Of a stretch of DNA of 64,000 nucleotides, positions 54,902 through 64,000 are shown in pieces. The position numbers and the translations under genes are program-made. Position 1 is the stretch's first letter. Each line of letters opens with the position of its first letter. The stretch spans positions 62,001-126,000 of the forward strand of contig DASVQP010000001.1 in the NCBI GenBank assembly GCA_036389135.1, written 5' to 3'. The notes below the pieces were generated by a model, which saw nothing but the letters and a program-made list of their open reading frames with translations, made no database searches and was not told the origin of the DNA. Source of the stretch: Longimicrobium sp. (GTDB taxonomy: Bacteria; Gemmatimonadota; Gemmatimonadetes; Longimicrobiales; Longimicrobiaceae).

Positions 54902-57343
54902 ATGTCCGAAGCAAACGTCCTGGACGCGGGGCGCCGCACGACGCGTGTGGATGCGCTCAAGCGGGCCATCGACGACCACATCAAGTATACCCTGGCCCGC
55001 GACCGCGGCACGGCCACCGAGCGCGACGTCTACATGAGCGCCGCGTGGACGCTGCGCGACCGCATGGCGGGGCACTGGGCGGACACGCAGGCGCGCTACC
55101 ACAGCGAGAACGCCAAGCGCGTCTACTACCTGTCGCTCGAGTTCCTCATGGGGCGCACCTTTGGCAACGCCCTCCTGAACCTGGGGATGGAGGACGCCGC
55201 CGCCGAGGCGCTGGCGGAGGTGGGGTACCGCGTGGAGGAGCTGGAGGAGGTGGAGCCCGACGCCGGCCTGGGGAACGGCGGCCTGGGGCGCCTCGCCGCC
55301 TGCTACCTGGATTCCATGGCCACGCTGAAGCTCCCCGGCTACGGCTACGGGATCCGCTACCAGCACGGGATCTTCAAGCAGGCCATCACCGCCGGCCGGC
55401 AGGTGGAGAAGGCGGACAACTGGCTGCGCGACGACAACCCCTGGGAGATCGCCCGCCCGGACCGCACCTACCCGGTGAAGTTCTACGGGCGCGTGCTGGG
55501 TGAAAAGGATGCCGAGGGCCGCGTCCACTTCAGCTGGGTGGAGACGCAGGACGTGCTGGCGATGGCGTACGACACCCCCATCCCCGGCTACCGCAACGGC
55601 ACGGTGAACACGCTGCGCCTCTGGTCCGCCAAGGCGACCGAGGAGTTCGACCTGGAGGACTTCATCCGCGGCAACTACATCGCCGCGGTGGAGGCGAAGA
55701 CGCAGACGGAGACGATCTCCAAGGTCCTCTATCCGCCGGACGATACGGGGCAGGGGAAGGAGCTGCGGCTGAAGCAGCAGTACTTCTTCGTCTCGGCCAC
55801 GCTCCAGGACATCCTGGCGCGCTACCTCACCGAGCGCCGCACCTTCACGGACTTCGTGGACAAGGTGCAGGTGCAGCTCAACGACACCCACCCCGCCGTC
55901 GCCATCCCGGAGCTGATGCGGCTCCTGATGGACGAGCACGAGATGGAGTGGGACAAGTCGTTCGACATCGCGCGCCAGACCTTCGCGTACACCAACCACA
56001 CGGTGCTCCCCGAAGCGCTGGAGACGTGGAGCGAGGAGCTCTTCGGCCGGCTCCTTCCGCGCCACCTGGAGATCGTTCGCGAGATCGACCGCCGCTTCCG
56101 CAACCGCGTCCGCGAGGCATTCGCGGCGGACCCGGGGCGAGAGGAGCGCATGGCGATCCTTTCCGGCGGGCTGGTGAAGATGGCGCACCTGGCCATCGTG
56201 GGGAGCCACACGGTGAACGGCGTGGCCCAGCTTCACACGCAGATCCTGCAGGAGCGCATCTTCCGCGACTTCGCCGAGCTGTGGCCCGACCGCTTCACCT
56301 CGGTGACCAACGGTGTGACGCAGCGGCGCTGGCTGCTCAAGGCCAACCCCGGCGAGTCGCGGCTGATCACGGGCGCCATCGGCGACGGGTGGATCACCGA
56401 CCTGCCGCAGCTCTCCGCGCTGGAGCCGTTCGCGGAGGATGCCGAGTTCCGCAACCAGTGGCGCACGGCCAAGGCGCGCAACCGGCAGCGGCTGGCGGAG
56501 CTGGTGAAGAAGGAGGCGGGGGTGCAGATCGACCCGCACGCGCTGATGGACGTGCACGTCAAGCGCATGCACGAGTACAAGCGCCAGCTGCTGAACGCGC
56601 TGCGCGTGGCCGACGAGTACCTGCAGCTGCGCGACACGGACAAGCCGGACGCGGTGCCGCGCGCGGTGCTCTTTGGCGGCAAGGCGGCGCCCACCTACTG
56701 GACGGCGAAGCTGATCATCCAGCTCATCAGCGCGCTGGCCGGCCGGGTGAACGGCGACGCGCGGGTGAGCAAGGTGCTCCAGGTGGCGTTCATCCCGGAT
56801 TACCGGGTGTCGCTGGCGGAGTGCATCTTCCCGGGCAGCGACCTTTCCGAGCAGATCTCCACCGCGGGCTTCGAGGCGTCGGGTACGGGGAACATGAAGT
56901 TCGCCCTGAACGGCGCGCTCACCATCGGCACGCTGGACGGCGCGGTCGTGGAGATCGCGGAGGCGGTGGGGCGCGACAACATCTTCATCTTCGGCCTGAC
57001 CGCCGAGGAGGTGGGGCGGCGCAAGGCGGAGGGCTACAACCCGCGCGCCGAGGTGGAGGCGAGCCCCCGGCTGCGGCGCGTCCTGGAGTTCATCGCCAGC
57101 GGCGAGCTCTCGCCCGACGAGCCGGGACGCTTCCGCCCCCTGGTGGACAGCCTCCTGCACCACGACGAGTACATGCTGCTCGCCGACTTCGACGCCTACC
57201 TGGCCGCGCAGGACGAGGTCGACGCCGCCTTCCGCGACCCCGAGCGGTGGACGCGCATGGCGATCCTGAACGTGGCCCGCTGCGGCTACTTCAGCAGCGA
57301 CCGCTCGGTGCGCGAGTACGCCAAGCGCATCTGGAAGCTGTAA
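54902..57343 (+). CDS. glgP: Glycogen/starch phosphorylase
   Basis: This 813-residue enzyme cuts alpha-1,4-glucan with phosphate to give glucose 1-phosphate. It has the GT35 marks YYLSLEFLMGR, PDAGLGNGGLGRLAACYLDS and the PLP-site motif EASGTGNMKFALNGALTIGT, with the lysine that forms the Schiff base. Its length and motifs are those of the usual bacterial enzyme. It stands alone between two intergenic palindromes, without glycogen synthase genes nearby. Confidence 0.97.
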   Translation: MSEANVLDAGRRTTRVDALKRAIDDHIKYTLARDRGTATERDVYMSAAWTLRDRMAGHWADTQARYHSENAKRVYYLSLEFLMGRTFGNALLNLGMEDAAAEALAEVGYRVEELEEVEPDAGLGNGGLGRLAACYLDSMATLKLPGYGYGIRYQHGIFKQAITAGRQVEKADNWLRDDNPWEIARPDRTYPVKFYGRVLGEKDAEGRVHFSWVETQDVLAMAYDTPIPGYRNGTVNTLRLWSAKATEEFDLEDFIRGNYIAAVEAKTQTETISKVLYPPDDTGQGKELRLKQQYFFVSATLQDILARYLTERRTFTDFVDKVQVQLNDTHPAVAIPELMRLLMDEHEMEWDKSFDIARQTFAYTNHTVLPEALETWSEELFGRLLPRHLEIVREIDRRFRNRVREAFAADPGREERMAILSGGLVKMAHLAIVGSHTVNGVAQLHTQILQERIFRDFAELWPDRFTSVTNGVTQRRWLLKANPGESRLITGAIGDGWITDLPQLSALEPFAEDAEFRNQWRTAKARNRQRLAELVKKEAGVQIDPHALMDVHVKRMHEYKRQLLNALRVADEYLQLRDTDKPDAVPRAVLFGGKAAPTYWTAKLIIQLISALAGRVNGDARVSKVLQVAFIPDYRVSLAECIFPGSDLSEQISTAGFEASGTGNMKFALNGALTIGTLDGAVVEIAEAVGRDNIFIFGLTAEEVGRRKAEGYNPRAEVEASPRLRRVLEFIASGELSPDEPGRFRPLVDSLLHHDEYMLLADFDAYLAAQDEVDAAFRDPERWTRMAILNVARCGYFSSDRSVREYAKRIWKL

Positions 57344-57355
57344 CGAACCGCATCC

Positions 57356-57423
57356 CACACAGAGACACAGAGCCACAGAGAGATCTTCGCTGTCTTTCCT
57401 CTGTGGCTCTGTGTCTCTGTGTG
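57356..57423. repeat. Long intergenic inverted repeat, copy B
   Basis: Two perfect 25-bp arms (57356-57380 and 57399-57423) begin CACACAGAGACACAGAG and end CTGTGTCTCTGTGTG, with an 18-base loop. It follows the glgP stop by 13 bp and could act as its terminator. The rest of the gap (57424-57620) shows no gene; GCGCCTCC units repeat near 57460. Confidence 0.88.
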
Positions 57424-57620
57424 AGCCAGTGTGAGCCATGCAGTCGCCGTTCTCTCCCGCGCCTCCGCGCCTCCGCGCCTCCTCGTGAGACCCTTTTTCA
57501 AAGGATTCTGGAGATGTGGCGGCGCAGAGGGAGCGCTCAAGGGTTTCCGCGTTCCGTAGCTATTGGACGCACGGTGGCCGCTTCTGTGTCGGCTACTGGA
57601 AGCGCGCCCAAAGGCGGATA

Positions 57621-57650
57621 TTGTCATTCTTGCGGCGGGGACGTTACATA
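57621..57650 (+). promoter_or_regulatory. Possible promoter of the susC operon
   Basis: TTGTCA (57621-57626) and TACATA (57645-57650) are 18 bp apart. This would give a leader of about 215 bases before the SusC gene. Confidence 0.4.
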
Positions 57651-57875
57651 GTTTACATTAGCGTCCCATTACCAGTCACCGATCTTGCAGCCCGTCCCCA
57701 TCTCGCCGCAGGACAAGGAGTTAGTCAGTAACTCCCGCTTCCTCATCCAGAGCCGGGGTTCCGCCCGTCACCTCACCGCCCGCAGGAGGAGATGAGATTC
57801 CGCTCGTCCGCTGAGTCCGTGCCGTCTCCCGTTGTCCCATCTCATCAGGCAGTGCATCCCATCAGGAGGAAAAGG

Positions 57876-60800
57876 ATGATCTACAAAGCTCGTGCGATGA
57901 CGATCCTGCTCTTCGCCGCGCTCGCGGCGGGGCTCGGTGTGTCGCCCGATCCACTCGCCGCACAGGCGACCGGCAGCGTCCGGGGCAGAGTCGTGGAGAG
58001 CGGCTCCAACCGTCCCATTAGCGGGGCGCAGGTGTCCATCCCCAACACCGCGATCCGCACCGTCACCTCCGCGGGGGGCGAGTACACGCTGGGCAGCGTG
58101 CCCGCGGGCACGCAGCGCGTGCGCGCGTCGCTCATCGGCCACACCACCAGCGAGCAGACCGCGCAGGTTACGGCGGGGCAGGCCACGCAGGTCAACTTCA
58201 CCCTCTCCTCCGCGGCGGTGGCGCTCGACGCGCTGGTGGTGACGGCGCTGGGGCAGACCACGGCGCAGCGCTCCGTGGCCACGGCGCAGCAGAGCGTGCG
58301 CGGTGAAGAGATCGCGCAGACGCAGCGCGAGAACTTCGTGAACGCGCTGCAGGGGCGCGTGGCGGGCGTGGAGGTGACCACCTCCTCCGGCACGCCGGGC
58401 GCATCGTCGTCCATCACCATCCGGGGCGTGAGCTCCATCAGCGGGAGCAACCAGCCGCTGATGATCGTGGACGGCCTGCCGATGGACAACAAGACGCTGA
58501 ACACGGCGTCGATGGCCTCCGACGCCCCGGGCTCGTCGACGGCGCTGACCAACCGCGGGGTGGACTTCACCAACCGCGCCGCCGACATCAACCCCGAGGA
58601 CATCGAGACGCTGACGGTGCTCAAGGGGCCCGAGGCGTCGGCGCTGTACGGCATCGACGCGGCCAACGGCGCCATCGTGATCACCACCAAGCGCGGGAAG
58701 GCCGGGCGCGGCGGGATCGAGTACAACAACAGCTTCCGCTTCGAGAGCACCCGCACCCGCCCCGAGCTGCAGCGCGAGTTCGGCATCAGCGGGGTGGGGG
58801 GCAGCACCTTCCAGTTCTTCGGCCTGCCGTACGCGGACTCGACGACCTTCTACGACAACGTGGAGGGCTTCTTCCAGACCGGCAGGACGCAGAAGCACAA
58901 CCTGGCGTTCAGCGGCGCCGCCGCGGACAACCGGGTGAACTACCGCATCTCGTCGGGCCTTACGCAGCAGGAAGGCGTGGTGCCGGGCACGCGCTACGAC
59001 CGCATCAACGTGACGGGCGCGTCGCAGGCGCAGGTCAACCGCTGGCTGAACGTCGACCTGTCGATGCAGTACGCCAATGCCGCCAACGACCAGGACTTCA
59101 AGGGCGCCAACGGGCCGCTGATCGGCCTGCTGGTGTGGCCGCAGACGGACCGGGCCAGCGACTACCTGACCCCTGCCGGCACGCGCCGCCGCGTGACCAG
59201 CCTTTCTGGCGGCGCCGAGGTCGACAACCCGTATTTCAGCACCGACAAGAACGACGTGCAGTCGCGCACCAACCGGCTGCTCGCCAACTTCGGCTTCGTG
59301 CTCTCGCCCTTCTCGTTCGGCAACCTCCGCACGAACCTGGGGGTCGACAGCTACACGAACCAGAACCAGATCGTCCGCCACCCGGAGAGCACGTTCGGGA
59401 TCTCGAACAACGGCATCATCGGCGTGGACACCGACATCACGCGCAACCTGAGCGCGCAGTCGGTGCTTAACTTCAACCGCCGCACGCTCAACCGCCGCTT
59501 TTCCGTCACCGGGCTGGTGGGCGGCTCCGCGCGCGACGACAAGTCCAACGTGGAAGGGCTGCAGGGAACGCAGTTCATCGAGCCGGACTTCGTCTCGGTG
59601 AACAACGCCCAGCTGCGCAGCAACCGCAGCGTGATCGCGCAGCGCCGCCTGCTGAGCGCGTTCGGCAGCGCCACGGTGGACTACGACCGCTACCTGTTCG
59701 TTACGGTCACCGGGCGTAACGACTGGACGTCGACGATCCCGCAGGGGGCCAACTCGTTCTTCTACCCGTCCATCTCCACCGCCTTCGTATTCTCGGACGC
59801 GATCCCGGGGCTGGGCGACGTGATGTCCGGCAAGCTGCGCGCGGCGTACGCGCAGGTGGGCAAGGACGCCCGCCCGTACGCGTACCGCTCGGCGCTCGAG
59901 TTCAAGACCTCGTCGTACGGCGGCTACGGCTACGGCTTCACCGGGCCGAACCCGGGGCTGCGCCCGGAGTTCGCCAGCTCGTACGAGATCGGAACGGAGC
60001 TGGGCTTCTTCGAGGATCGGCTGGGGCTGGACGTGACGATGTACCGCAAGGACACGCGCGACCAGATCATCAACGACGTGCGCGGAAGCTACGCTACGGG
60101 TTTCGTGCTGCTGAACATCAACGGAGGCGTCACCCGCAACACCGGCCTCGAGGTGTCGCTGCGCGGCACGCCGGTGCAGAGCGACCGCTTCCAGTGGAAC
60201 TTCCTGGTCAACTTCGACCGCTCCAAGGGCCGGGTGATCTCGCTGCCGCGCGACCTGCCGGAGTCGTACGTGTCCGACACGTGGCTGTACGGCAACGTGC
60301 GCAACGGCACGGCCAAGGGGCTCTCGACCCGCTCGCTGACCGGCCAGTTCTACCTGCGCAACAACAACGGCGACATCCTGATCGACCCCACCAGCGGGCT
60401 TCCGCTGCGCTCCACCGCGTTCATCGACGCGGGGTACGACCGCCAGCCGGACTGGACGGCGGGGATCACCAACACGCTGCGCTACGGGCGCGCCTCGCTC
60501 AGCTTCCTGCTGGACGTGCGCCGCGGCGGCGACGTGCTGAACGCCACGCAGCACTTCCTTACGGCACGCGGCCTCGCCACGGGGACGCTGGACCGCTTCG
60601 AGCCCCGCGTGATCGACGGCGTGCTGCGCGACGGCAAGGAGAACTCGCCCAACCCGACGCCGAACAACATCGTGGTGGTGCCGGGCGTCAACACCGGGTA
60701 CTACACGCTGATGAGCGAGGAGCAGTTCATCGAGAAGGACATCAACTGGGTGCGCCTGCGCGACGTCACGCTGCGCATGGGGCTTCCGCGGCGCTTCGGG

Positions 60801-60980
60801 CAGAACTCCAGCGTGTTCGTGACGGGCACCGACCTGTTCCTGCTGACCAACTACTCGGGGCTCGACCCGGTGGTGAACGGCAACACCGCGGCGGTGGGCG
60901 GTTCCGGCGCGGCCGGCATCGACTACGGCAACTTCCCTATGCCTCGCGGCATCAACTTCGGCATCAGCACGAGATTCTGA
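57876..60980 (+). CDS. SusC/RagA-family TonB-linked outer-membrane protein
   Basis: This 1034-residue protein forms the outer-membrane channel of a nutrient-uptake complex. The start is the ATG at 57876 with AGGAGGAAAAGG just before it, followed by a signal peptide. A CarboxypepD-regulatory-like domain follows (about 30-115, SVRGRVVESGSNRPISGAQV), then the plug with ALQGRVAGVEV, GPEASALYGIDAANGAIVIT and the barrel. It lies 1 bp before the SusD gene. The ligand, such as a glycan or peptide, cannot be read from sequence. Confidence 0.95.
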   Translation: MIYKARAMTILLFAALAAGLGVSPDPLAAQATGSVRGRVVESGSNRPISGAQVSIPNTAIRTVTSAGGEYTLGSVPAGTQRVRASLIGHTTSEQTAQVTAGQATQVNFTLSSAAVALDALVVTALGQTTAQRSVATAQQSVRGEEIAQTQRENFVNALQGRVAGVEVTTSSGTPGASSSITIRGVSSISGSNQPLMIVDGLPMDNKTLNTASMASDAPGSSTALTNRGVDFTNRAADINPEDIETLTVLKGPEASALYGIDAANGAIVITTKRGKAGRGGIEYNNSFRFESTRTRPELQREFGISGVGGSTFQFFGLPYADSTTFYDNVEGFFQTGRTQKHNLAFSGAAADNRVNYRISSGLTQQEGVVPGTRYDRINVTGASQAQVNRWLNVDLSMQYANAANDQDFKGANGPLIGLLVWPQTDRASDYLTPAGTRRRVTSLSGGAEVDNPYFSTDKNDVQSRTNRLLANFGFVLSPFSFGNLRTNLGVDSYTNQNQIVRHPESTFGISNNGIIGVDTDITRNLSAQSVLNFNRRTLNRRFSVTGLVGGSARDDKSNVEGLQGTQFIEPDFVSVNNAQLRSNRSVIAQRRLLSAFGSATVDYDRYLFVTVTGRNDWTSTIPQGANSFFYPSISTAFVFSDAIPGLGDVMSGKLRAAYAQVGKDARPYAYRSALEFKTSSYGGYGYGFTGPNPGLRPEFASSYEIGTELGFFEDRLGLDVTMYRKDTRDQIINDVRGSYATGFVLLNINGGVTRNTGLEVSLRGTPVQSDRFQWNFLVNFDRSKGRVISLPRDLPESYVSDTWLYGNVRNGTAKGLSTRSLTGQFYLRNNNGDILIDPTSGLPLRSTAFIDAGYDRQPDWTAGITNTLRYGRASLSFLLDVRRGGDVLNATQHFLTARGLATGTLDRFEPRVIDGVLRDGKENSPNPTPNNIVVVPGVNTGYYTLMSEEQFIEKDINWVRLRDVTLRMGLPRRFGQNSSVFVTGTDLFLLTNYSGLDPVVNGNTAAVGGSGAAGIDYGNFPMPRGINFGISTRF

Positions 60981-60981
60981 G

Positions 60982-62556
60982 ATGAGAAATGCGCGTATCG
61001 CACTCGTGGCCGGCTCGCTGGGCCTGCTCGCGGGGTGTGAAAACTTCCTGGACGTCAACAACAACCCGAACGCGCCCGAAACGGTATCGGCGAACACGTA
61101 CATCCCGCCGATGCAGCACCAGATCGCCACCGGGCTGCAGCTCGACGGCCGCCTCATCGGGCGGTACACCCAGCAGTGGTTCACGACCGGCAACACGTCG
61201 CTCAACCAGTACGACCGCATGGGGTACCTCGCCGGCAGCGACGAGGGCGGCGAGGTGTGGCGCAACGTGTACTGGATGCTGGGGCAGAACCTGGTCGACA
61301 TGATGGCCAAGGCCGAGGCCGAGGAGCGGTGGGACGTGCTCGGCATGGGCCACGTGATGAAGGCCTGGGGATGGCATACCGCCACCAGCCTGTATGGCGA
61401 GATCATCATCAAGGAGGCGTTCGACGTCAACAAGTCGACCTTCAACTACGACAGCCAGGAGTTCGCGTACGAGGAGGTACGCCGGCACCTGAACCTGGCG
61501 ATCGAGAACCTGCAGCGCACCGACGGCCGGGTGGACCCGGTGTACCTGGGGCGCGGCGACCGCTGGTACAACGGCGACCGCGAGAAGTGGCTCAAGTTCG
61601 CGTACGGCCTGCTGGCCATGAACCTGAACCATTACAGCAACAAGGCGTCGTACAAGCCGGCCGAGGTGATTGCGGCGGTGGACAAATCGTTCGCCAGCAA
61701 CGCGGACGACGCGCTGCACACGTACACCAACCAGAGCACCAACAACGACGACGTCAACTTCCTGGGCCGCAGCCGCAGCAACCACCAGGCGTTCCGGCAG
61801 ACCCGGTTCGTGGTTGACCTCATGAACGGGACGCACTTTGGCGGCGTGGTGGACCCGCGCATGAGCCGGATGCTGGCGCCGGCGCCGGACGGGCAGTACC
61901 GCGGGCTGGACGTGAACACGGTCAACTTCGGGGCGCTGCCGGTGGCCCAGCGGCCGAACAACTTCTTCGGCTACCCGGAGCTCGGCGGGCTGAACCTGCC
62001 CGGCCGCTACCTGTTCGACAACCGGGCCAAGATGCCCGTGATGACGTACGCGCAGCTCCAGTTCGTGAAGGCCGAGGCGGCGCTCCGGTCCGGCCAGCGC
62101 ACGGTGGCGCTCACGGCGTACCGCAACGGGATCGGCGCGCACATCGACTTCGTGAACGCGCGCAACAACGACGCGGGGCAGACCCCGACGCAGATCACCG
62201 CGACGGAGCGCGCGGCGTTCCTGGCCAGCCCGGCCGTGGTGCCCACGGCGGCCAACCTGACGCTGTCGCACATCATGACGCAGAAGTACATCGCGCAGTG
62301 GGCGTGGGGGCACAGCGAGCTGTGGATGGACATGCGCCGCTACCACTACACGGACGCGGACCCGCAGGCCGGCCGGCAGGTGTACCCGGGCTTCGCGATC
62401 CCCACCAGCCTGTTCCCGGACAACAACGGGAACCCCGTGTACCGCCTGCGCCCGCGCTTCAACTCCGAGTACGTGTGGAACCGCCCCGGTCTGGAGGCGA
62501 TCGGCGGGCTGGACGCCGCCTACCACACGAAGCGGCTCTGGATCACCGAACCGTAA
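60982..62556 (+). CDS. SusD/RagB-family lipoprotein
   Basis: This 524-residue lipoprotein forms the lid over the SusC channel. It has a signal peptide with lipobox LLAGC and the family start NFLDVNNNPNAP. Later marks are TPR-like helices and the C-terminal PQAGRQVYPGFAIPTSLFPD, as in the SusD_RagB group. It begins one base after the SusC stop, so the two are translated together. Confidence 0.95.
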   Translation: MRNARIALVAGSLGLLAGCENFLDVNNNPNAPETVSANTYIPPMQHQIATGLQLDGRLIGRYTQQWFTTGNTSLNQYDRMGYLAGSDEGGEVWRNVYWMLGQNLVDMMAKAEAEERWDVLGMGHVMKAWGWHTATSLYGEIIIKEAFDVNKSTFNYDSQEFAYEEVRRHLNLAIENLQRTDGRVDPVYLGRGDRWYNGDREKWLKFAYGLLAMNLNHYSNKASYKPAEVIAAVDKSFASNADDALHTYTNQSTNNDDVNFLGRSRSNHQAFRQTRFVVDLMNGTHFGGVVDPRMSRMLAPAPDGQYRGLDVNTVNFGALPVAQRPNNFFGYPELGGLNLPGRYLFDNRAKMPVMTYAQLQFVKAEAALRSGQRTVALTAYRNGIGAHIDFVNARNNDAGQTPTQITATERAAFLASPAVVPTAANLTLSHIMTQKYIAQWAWGHSELWMDMRRYHYTDADPQAGRQVYPGFAIPTSLFPDNNGNPVYRLRPRFNSEYVWNRPGLEAIGGLDAAYHTKRLWITEP

Positions 62557-62560
62557 CGGG

Positions 62561-63346
62561 ATGACGATGCAGAAACTCAAATCGATCGCGGCGCTGCTGT
62601 GCGCCGCCGCCGCGCTGGCCGGGTGTGAGAAGATTGGGCCGCAGGACATCACCGGCCCGGACCCGGTGGCCCGCATCAAGTTCTACAACTTCGGCGTGAA
62701 CGCGCCGGCGGTGAACTTCTACGCGAACGACACCAAGATGACGGCGGTGAGCTCCACCACCGGCAGCGAGTCCACGAGCGGGGTGGCCTACGCGGGCGTG
62801 GGGAACGCGGGGCTGTACTCCGCCATCACGCCGGGGCAGTACACCGTGTCGGGCCGGATCTCGGCCACGACCGACAAGGACCTGCCCATCTCCAGCATCC
62901 CGGTGAACATCGCGGCGGGGAAGCTGTACTCCGTGTTCCAGAGCGGGGTATACAACGCCACGGCCAAGTCGGTGGACGGCTTCGTGGTGGAAGACAACTT
63001 CCCCACGGCGCCGGATTTCACGACGGCGCGGGTGCGCTTCGTGAACGCGATTCACAACTCTGCCCCGATGATGCTGATCGCGCGCGACTCCACCACCAAG
63101 CAGGAGTACCCGGTGGGCGGCACGATCGCGTACAAGTCGGCCGGCGAGTTCGTGAACCTTCCGGCGGGGATCTACACCCTGAGCACGCGCACCCAGGGCT
63201 CCAGCACCAACGTGATCGTGCGTACCGACGTGGGCTTCGGAATCGGCCGCGTGTACACCATCGCCTCGCGCGGCGACATGACGATCACCTCCGCTACACC
63301 CGCTCCTGACCGCCGTCCGTCGCTGGACCTGACGACGAACTTCTAG
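62561..63346 (+). CDS. DUF4397 domain lipoprotein
   Basis: This 261-residue protein has a signal peptide with lipobox LAGC. Two beta-rich repeats follow (RIKFYNFGVNAPAVNFYAND and RVRFVNAIHNSAPMMLIARD), which are the form of DUF4397. It starts 4 bp after the SusD stop, so it is part of the uptake operon and may be a surface-exposed accessory binding protein. Its exact role is unknown. Confidence 0.9.
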   Translation: MTMQKLKSIAALLCAAAALAGCEKIGPQDITGPDPVARIKFYNFGVNAPAVNFYANDTKMTAVSSTTGSESTSGVAYAGVGNAGLYSAITPGQYTVSGRISATTDKDLPISSIPVNIAAGKLYSVFQSGVYNATAKSVDGFVVEDNFPTAPDFTTARVRFVNAIHNSAPMMLIARDSTTKQEYPVGGTIAYKSAGEFVNLPAGIYTLSTRTQGSSTNVIVRTDVGFGIGRVYTIASRGDMTITSATPAPDRRPSLDLTTNF

Positions 63347-63369
63347 TCGCTGGGGGGAACACGCACGGA

Positions 63370-63399
63370 AAAGGCGCCCGGCTCCGGCCGGGCGCCTTT
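63370..63399 (+). terminator. Rho-independent terminator of the susC operon
   Basis: A perfect 13-bp stem (AAAGGCGCCCGGC with GCCGGGCGCCTTT) with a 4-base loop ends in TTTCG, 23 bp after the DUF4397 stop. Confidence 0.9.
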
Positions 63400-63507
63400 C
63401 GTTCGTCCGGGCACGGGATGCCGCCCGTCGGAGTGGCGCCGCCCGCGGCCGTGCCGTATGCTACACGGACGACGCGATCTCGCCGATCCCCTCGCACCCC
63501 GCTGCCC

Positions 63508-64000
63508 ATGCGACCCGGTTCAGTGCCTTTCGTGCTCCGCCGCTCACCCCGCCCGCTCGCCGCCGCCATGCTCCTGCTGGCGGCGGCGTGCACGCCCCCA
63601 CCCGCCTCCGCGCCCGCCCCGGCTGCCATGGCGGGCCCCCCTGCCTCGCCCGACGCGCCGCCGCCCGTGCAGCGCGAGTTCCGCGGAGTGTGGGTGGCCA
63701 CCGTCGCCAACATCGACTGGCCGTCGCGCCCCGGCCTTCCCGCCGACAGCCAGCGCGCGGAGATGGTGCGCATCCTGGACCGCGCCGCGGCGATGAAGCT
63801 GAACGCCATCGTTCTGCAGGTGCGGCCCGCGGGGGACGCGCTCTACCCGTCCGCGCTGGAGCCGTGGTCGGAGTACCTCACGGGGGCGCAGGGGCGCGCG
63901 CCGTCGCCCGCGTACGACCCGCTGGAGTTCGCGGTGACGGAGGCGCACCGCCGCGGGATGGAGCTGCACGCCTGGTTCAACCCGTACCGCGCGCGGCACC
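63508..64000 (+). CDS. GHL10-type glycosyl hydrolase, 5' part
   Basis: The visible 164 codons encode the N-terminus of a family-10-like glycosidase (GHL10, DUF187). The signal peptide and lipobox (MLLLAAACTP) are followed by the family motif REFRGVWVATVANIDWPS and VLQVRPAGDALYPSALEPWS. The gene runs off the right edge of the window, so the catalytic residues are not visible. It follows the susC operon and may work on the same type of substrate at the cell surface. Confidence 0.9.
   Translation, partial: MRPGSVPFVLRRSPRPLAAAMLLLAAACTPPPASAPAPAAMAGPPASPDAPPPVQREFRGVWVATVANIDWPSRPGLPADSQRAEMVRILDRAAAMKLNAIVLQVRPAGDALYPSALEPWSEYLTGAQGRAPSPAYDPLEFAVTEAHRRGMELHAWFNPYRARH

Noticed and set aside
57768-61445. 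A 1225-codon open frame on the minus strand
   Set aside because: It is antisense to the SusC gene, which has a signal peptide, ribosome site and clear family motifs.

Overview
The window looks like chromosomal DNA from a very GC-rich, Gram-negative bacterium. A SusC/SusD-type outer-membrane pair, several lipoproteins, a second TonB-dependent receptor and ABC-permease/M1-peptidase fusions occur together in a genome of roughly 70% GC, and the intergenic regions carry many short palindromic repeats. This combination points to Gemmatimonadota, perhaps a Longimicrobium-like lineage. That placement is inferred from gene content and was not confirmed by alignment.

Left part (1-8.8 kb): the 3' end of a RelA/SpoT gene is followed at once by a two-gene unit, a Toprim-like protein and a caspase-like Cys/His protein, closed by a strong terminator. 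Housekeeping genes come next (uvrB, then tsaE-tsaB-rimI with overlapping junctions, then ssb with its own promoter). A decayed pair of small genes and a truncated LytTR gene end the section.

8.8-22.5 kb: an FAD oxidoreductase, two small membrane proteins, a secreted serine hydrolase and an ABC ATPase with an ABC permease fused to an M1 metallopeptidase. The same CTTT-N7-AAAG palindrome lies upstream of three of these units and suggests a shared regulator. An orphan alpha-oxoamine synthase-like gene follows, then a non-coding mosaic of copied gene pieces, a low-GC hypothetical gene, a lipoprotein, a GNAT acetyltransferase and a DUF2306-like membrane protein.

22.6-44.7 kb (minus strand): the main feature is an eight-gene biosynthetic operon in which every gene junction overlaps. 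In transcription order it encodes an A-PCP NRPS protein, a ketosynthase protein whose AT has been excised, a type II thioesterase fused to a LanB-type dehydratase N-terminal region, an A-PCP-C-PCP NRPS, a KS-AT-KR-DH-ACP PKS, an ATP-grasp enzyme, and an ABC exporter (ATPase and permease). A TonB-dependent receptor with a duplicated helical-repeat module lies just downstream. The cluster probably makes and exports a short lipopeptide- or polyketide-peptide-like product, and the LanB-like domain suggests an aminoacyl-tRNA-dependent step. No such cluster is known to me.

45-64 kb: a winged-helix/nucleotidyltransferase protein, mtgA, an AI-2E family exporter, a DUF1611 protein, a YggX-like protein, a class A beta-lactamase-like protein, a GGDEF membrane protein, an RsbRD-type histidine kinase, glycogen phosphorylase, a SusC-SusD-DUF4397 operon, and the start of a GHL10 glycosidase. 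The gaps hold a MITE-like element, tandem repeats, an array of four mini-hairpins and a family of long palindromes. No rRNA, tRNA or CRISPR array was seen.
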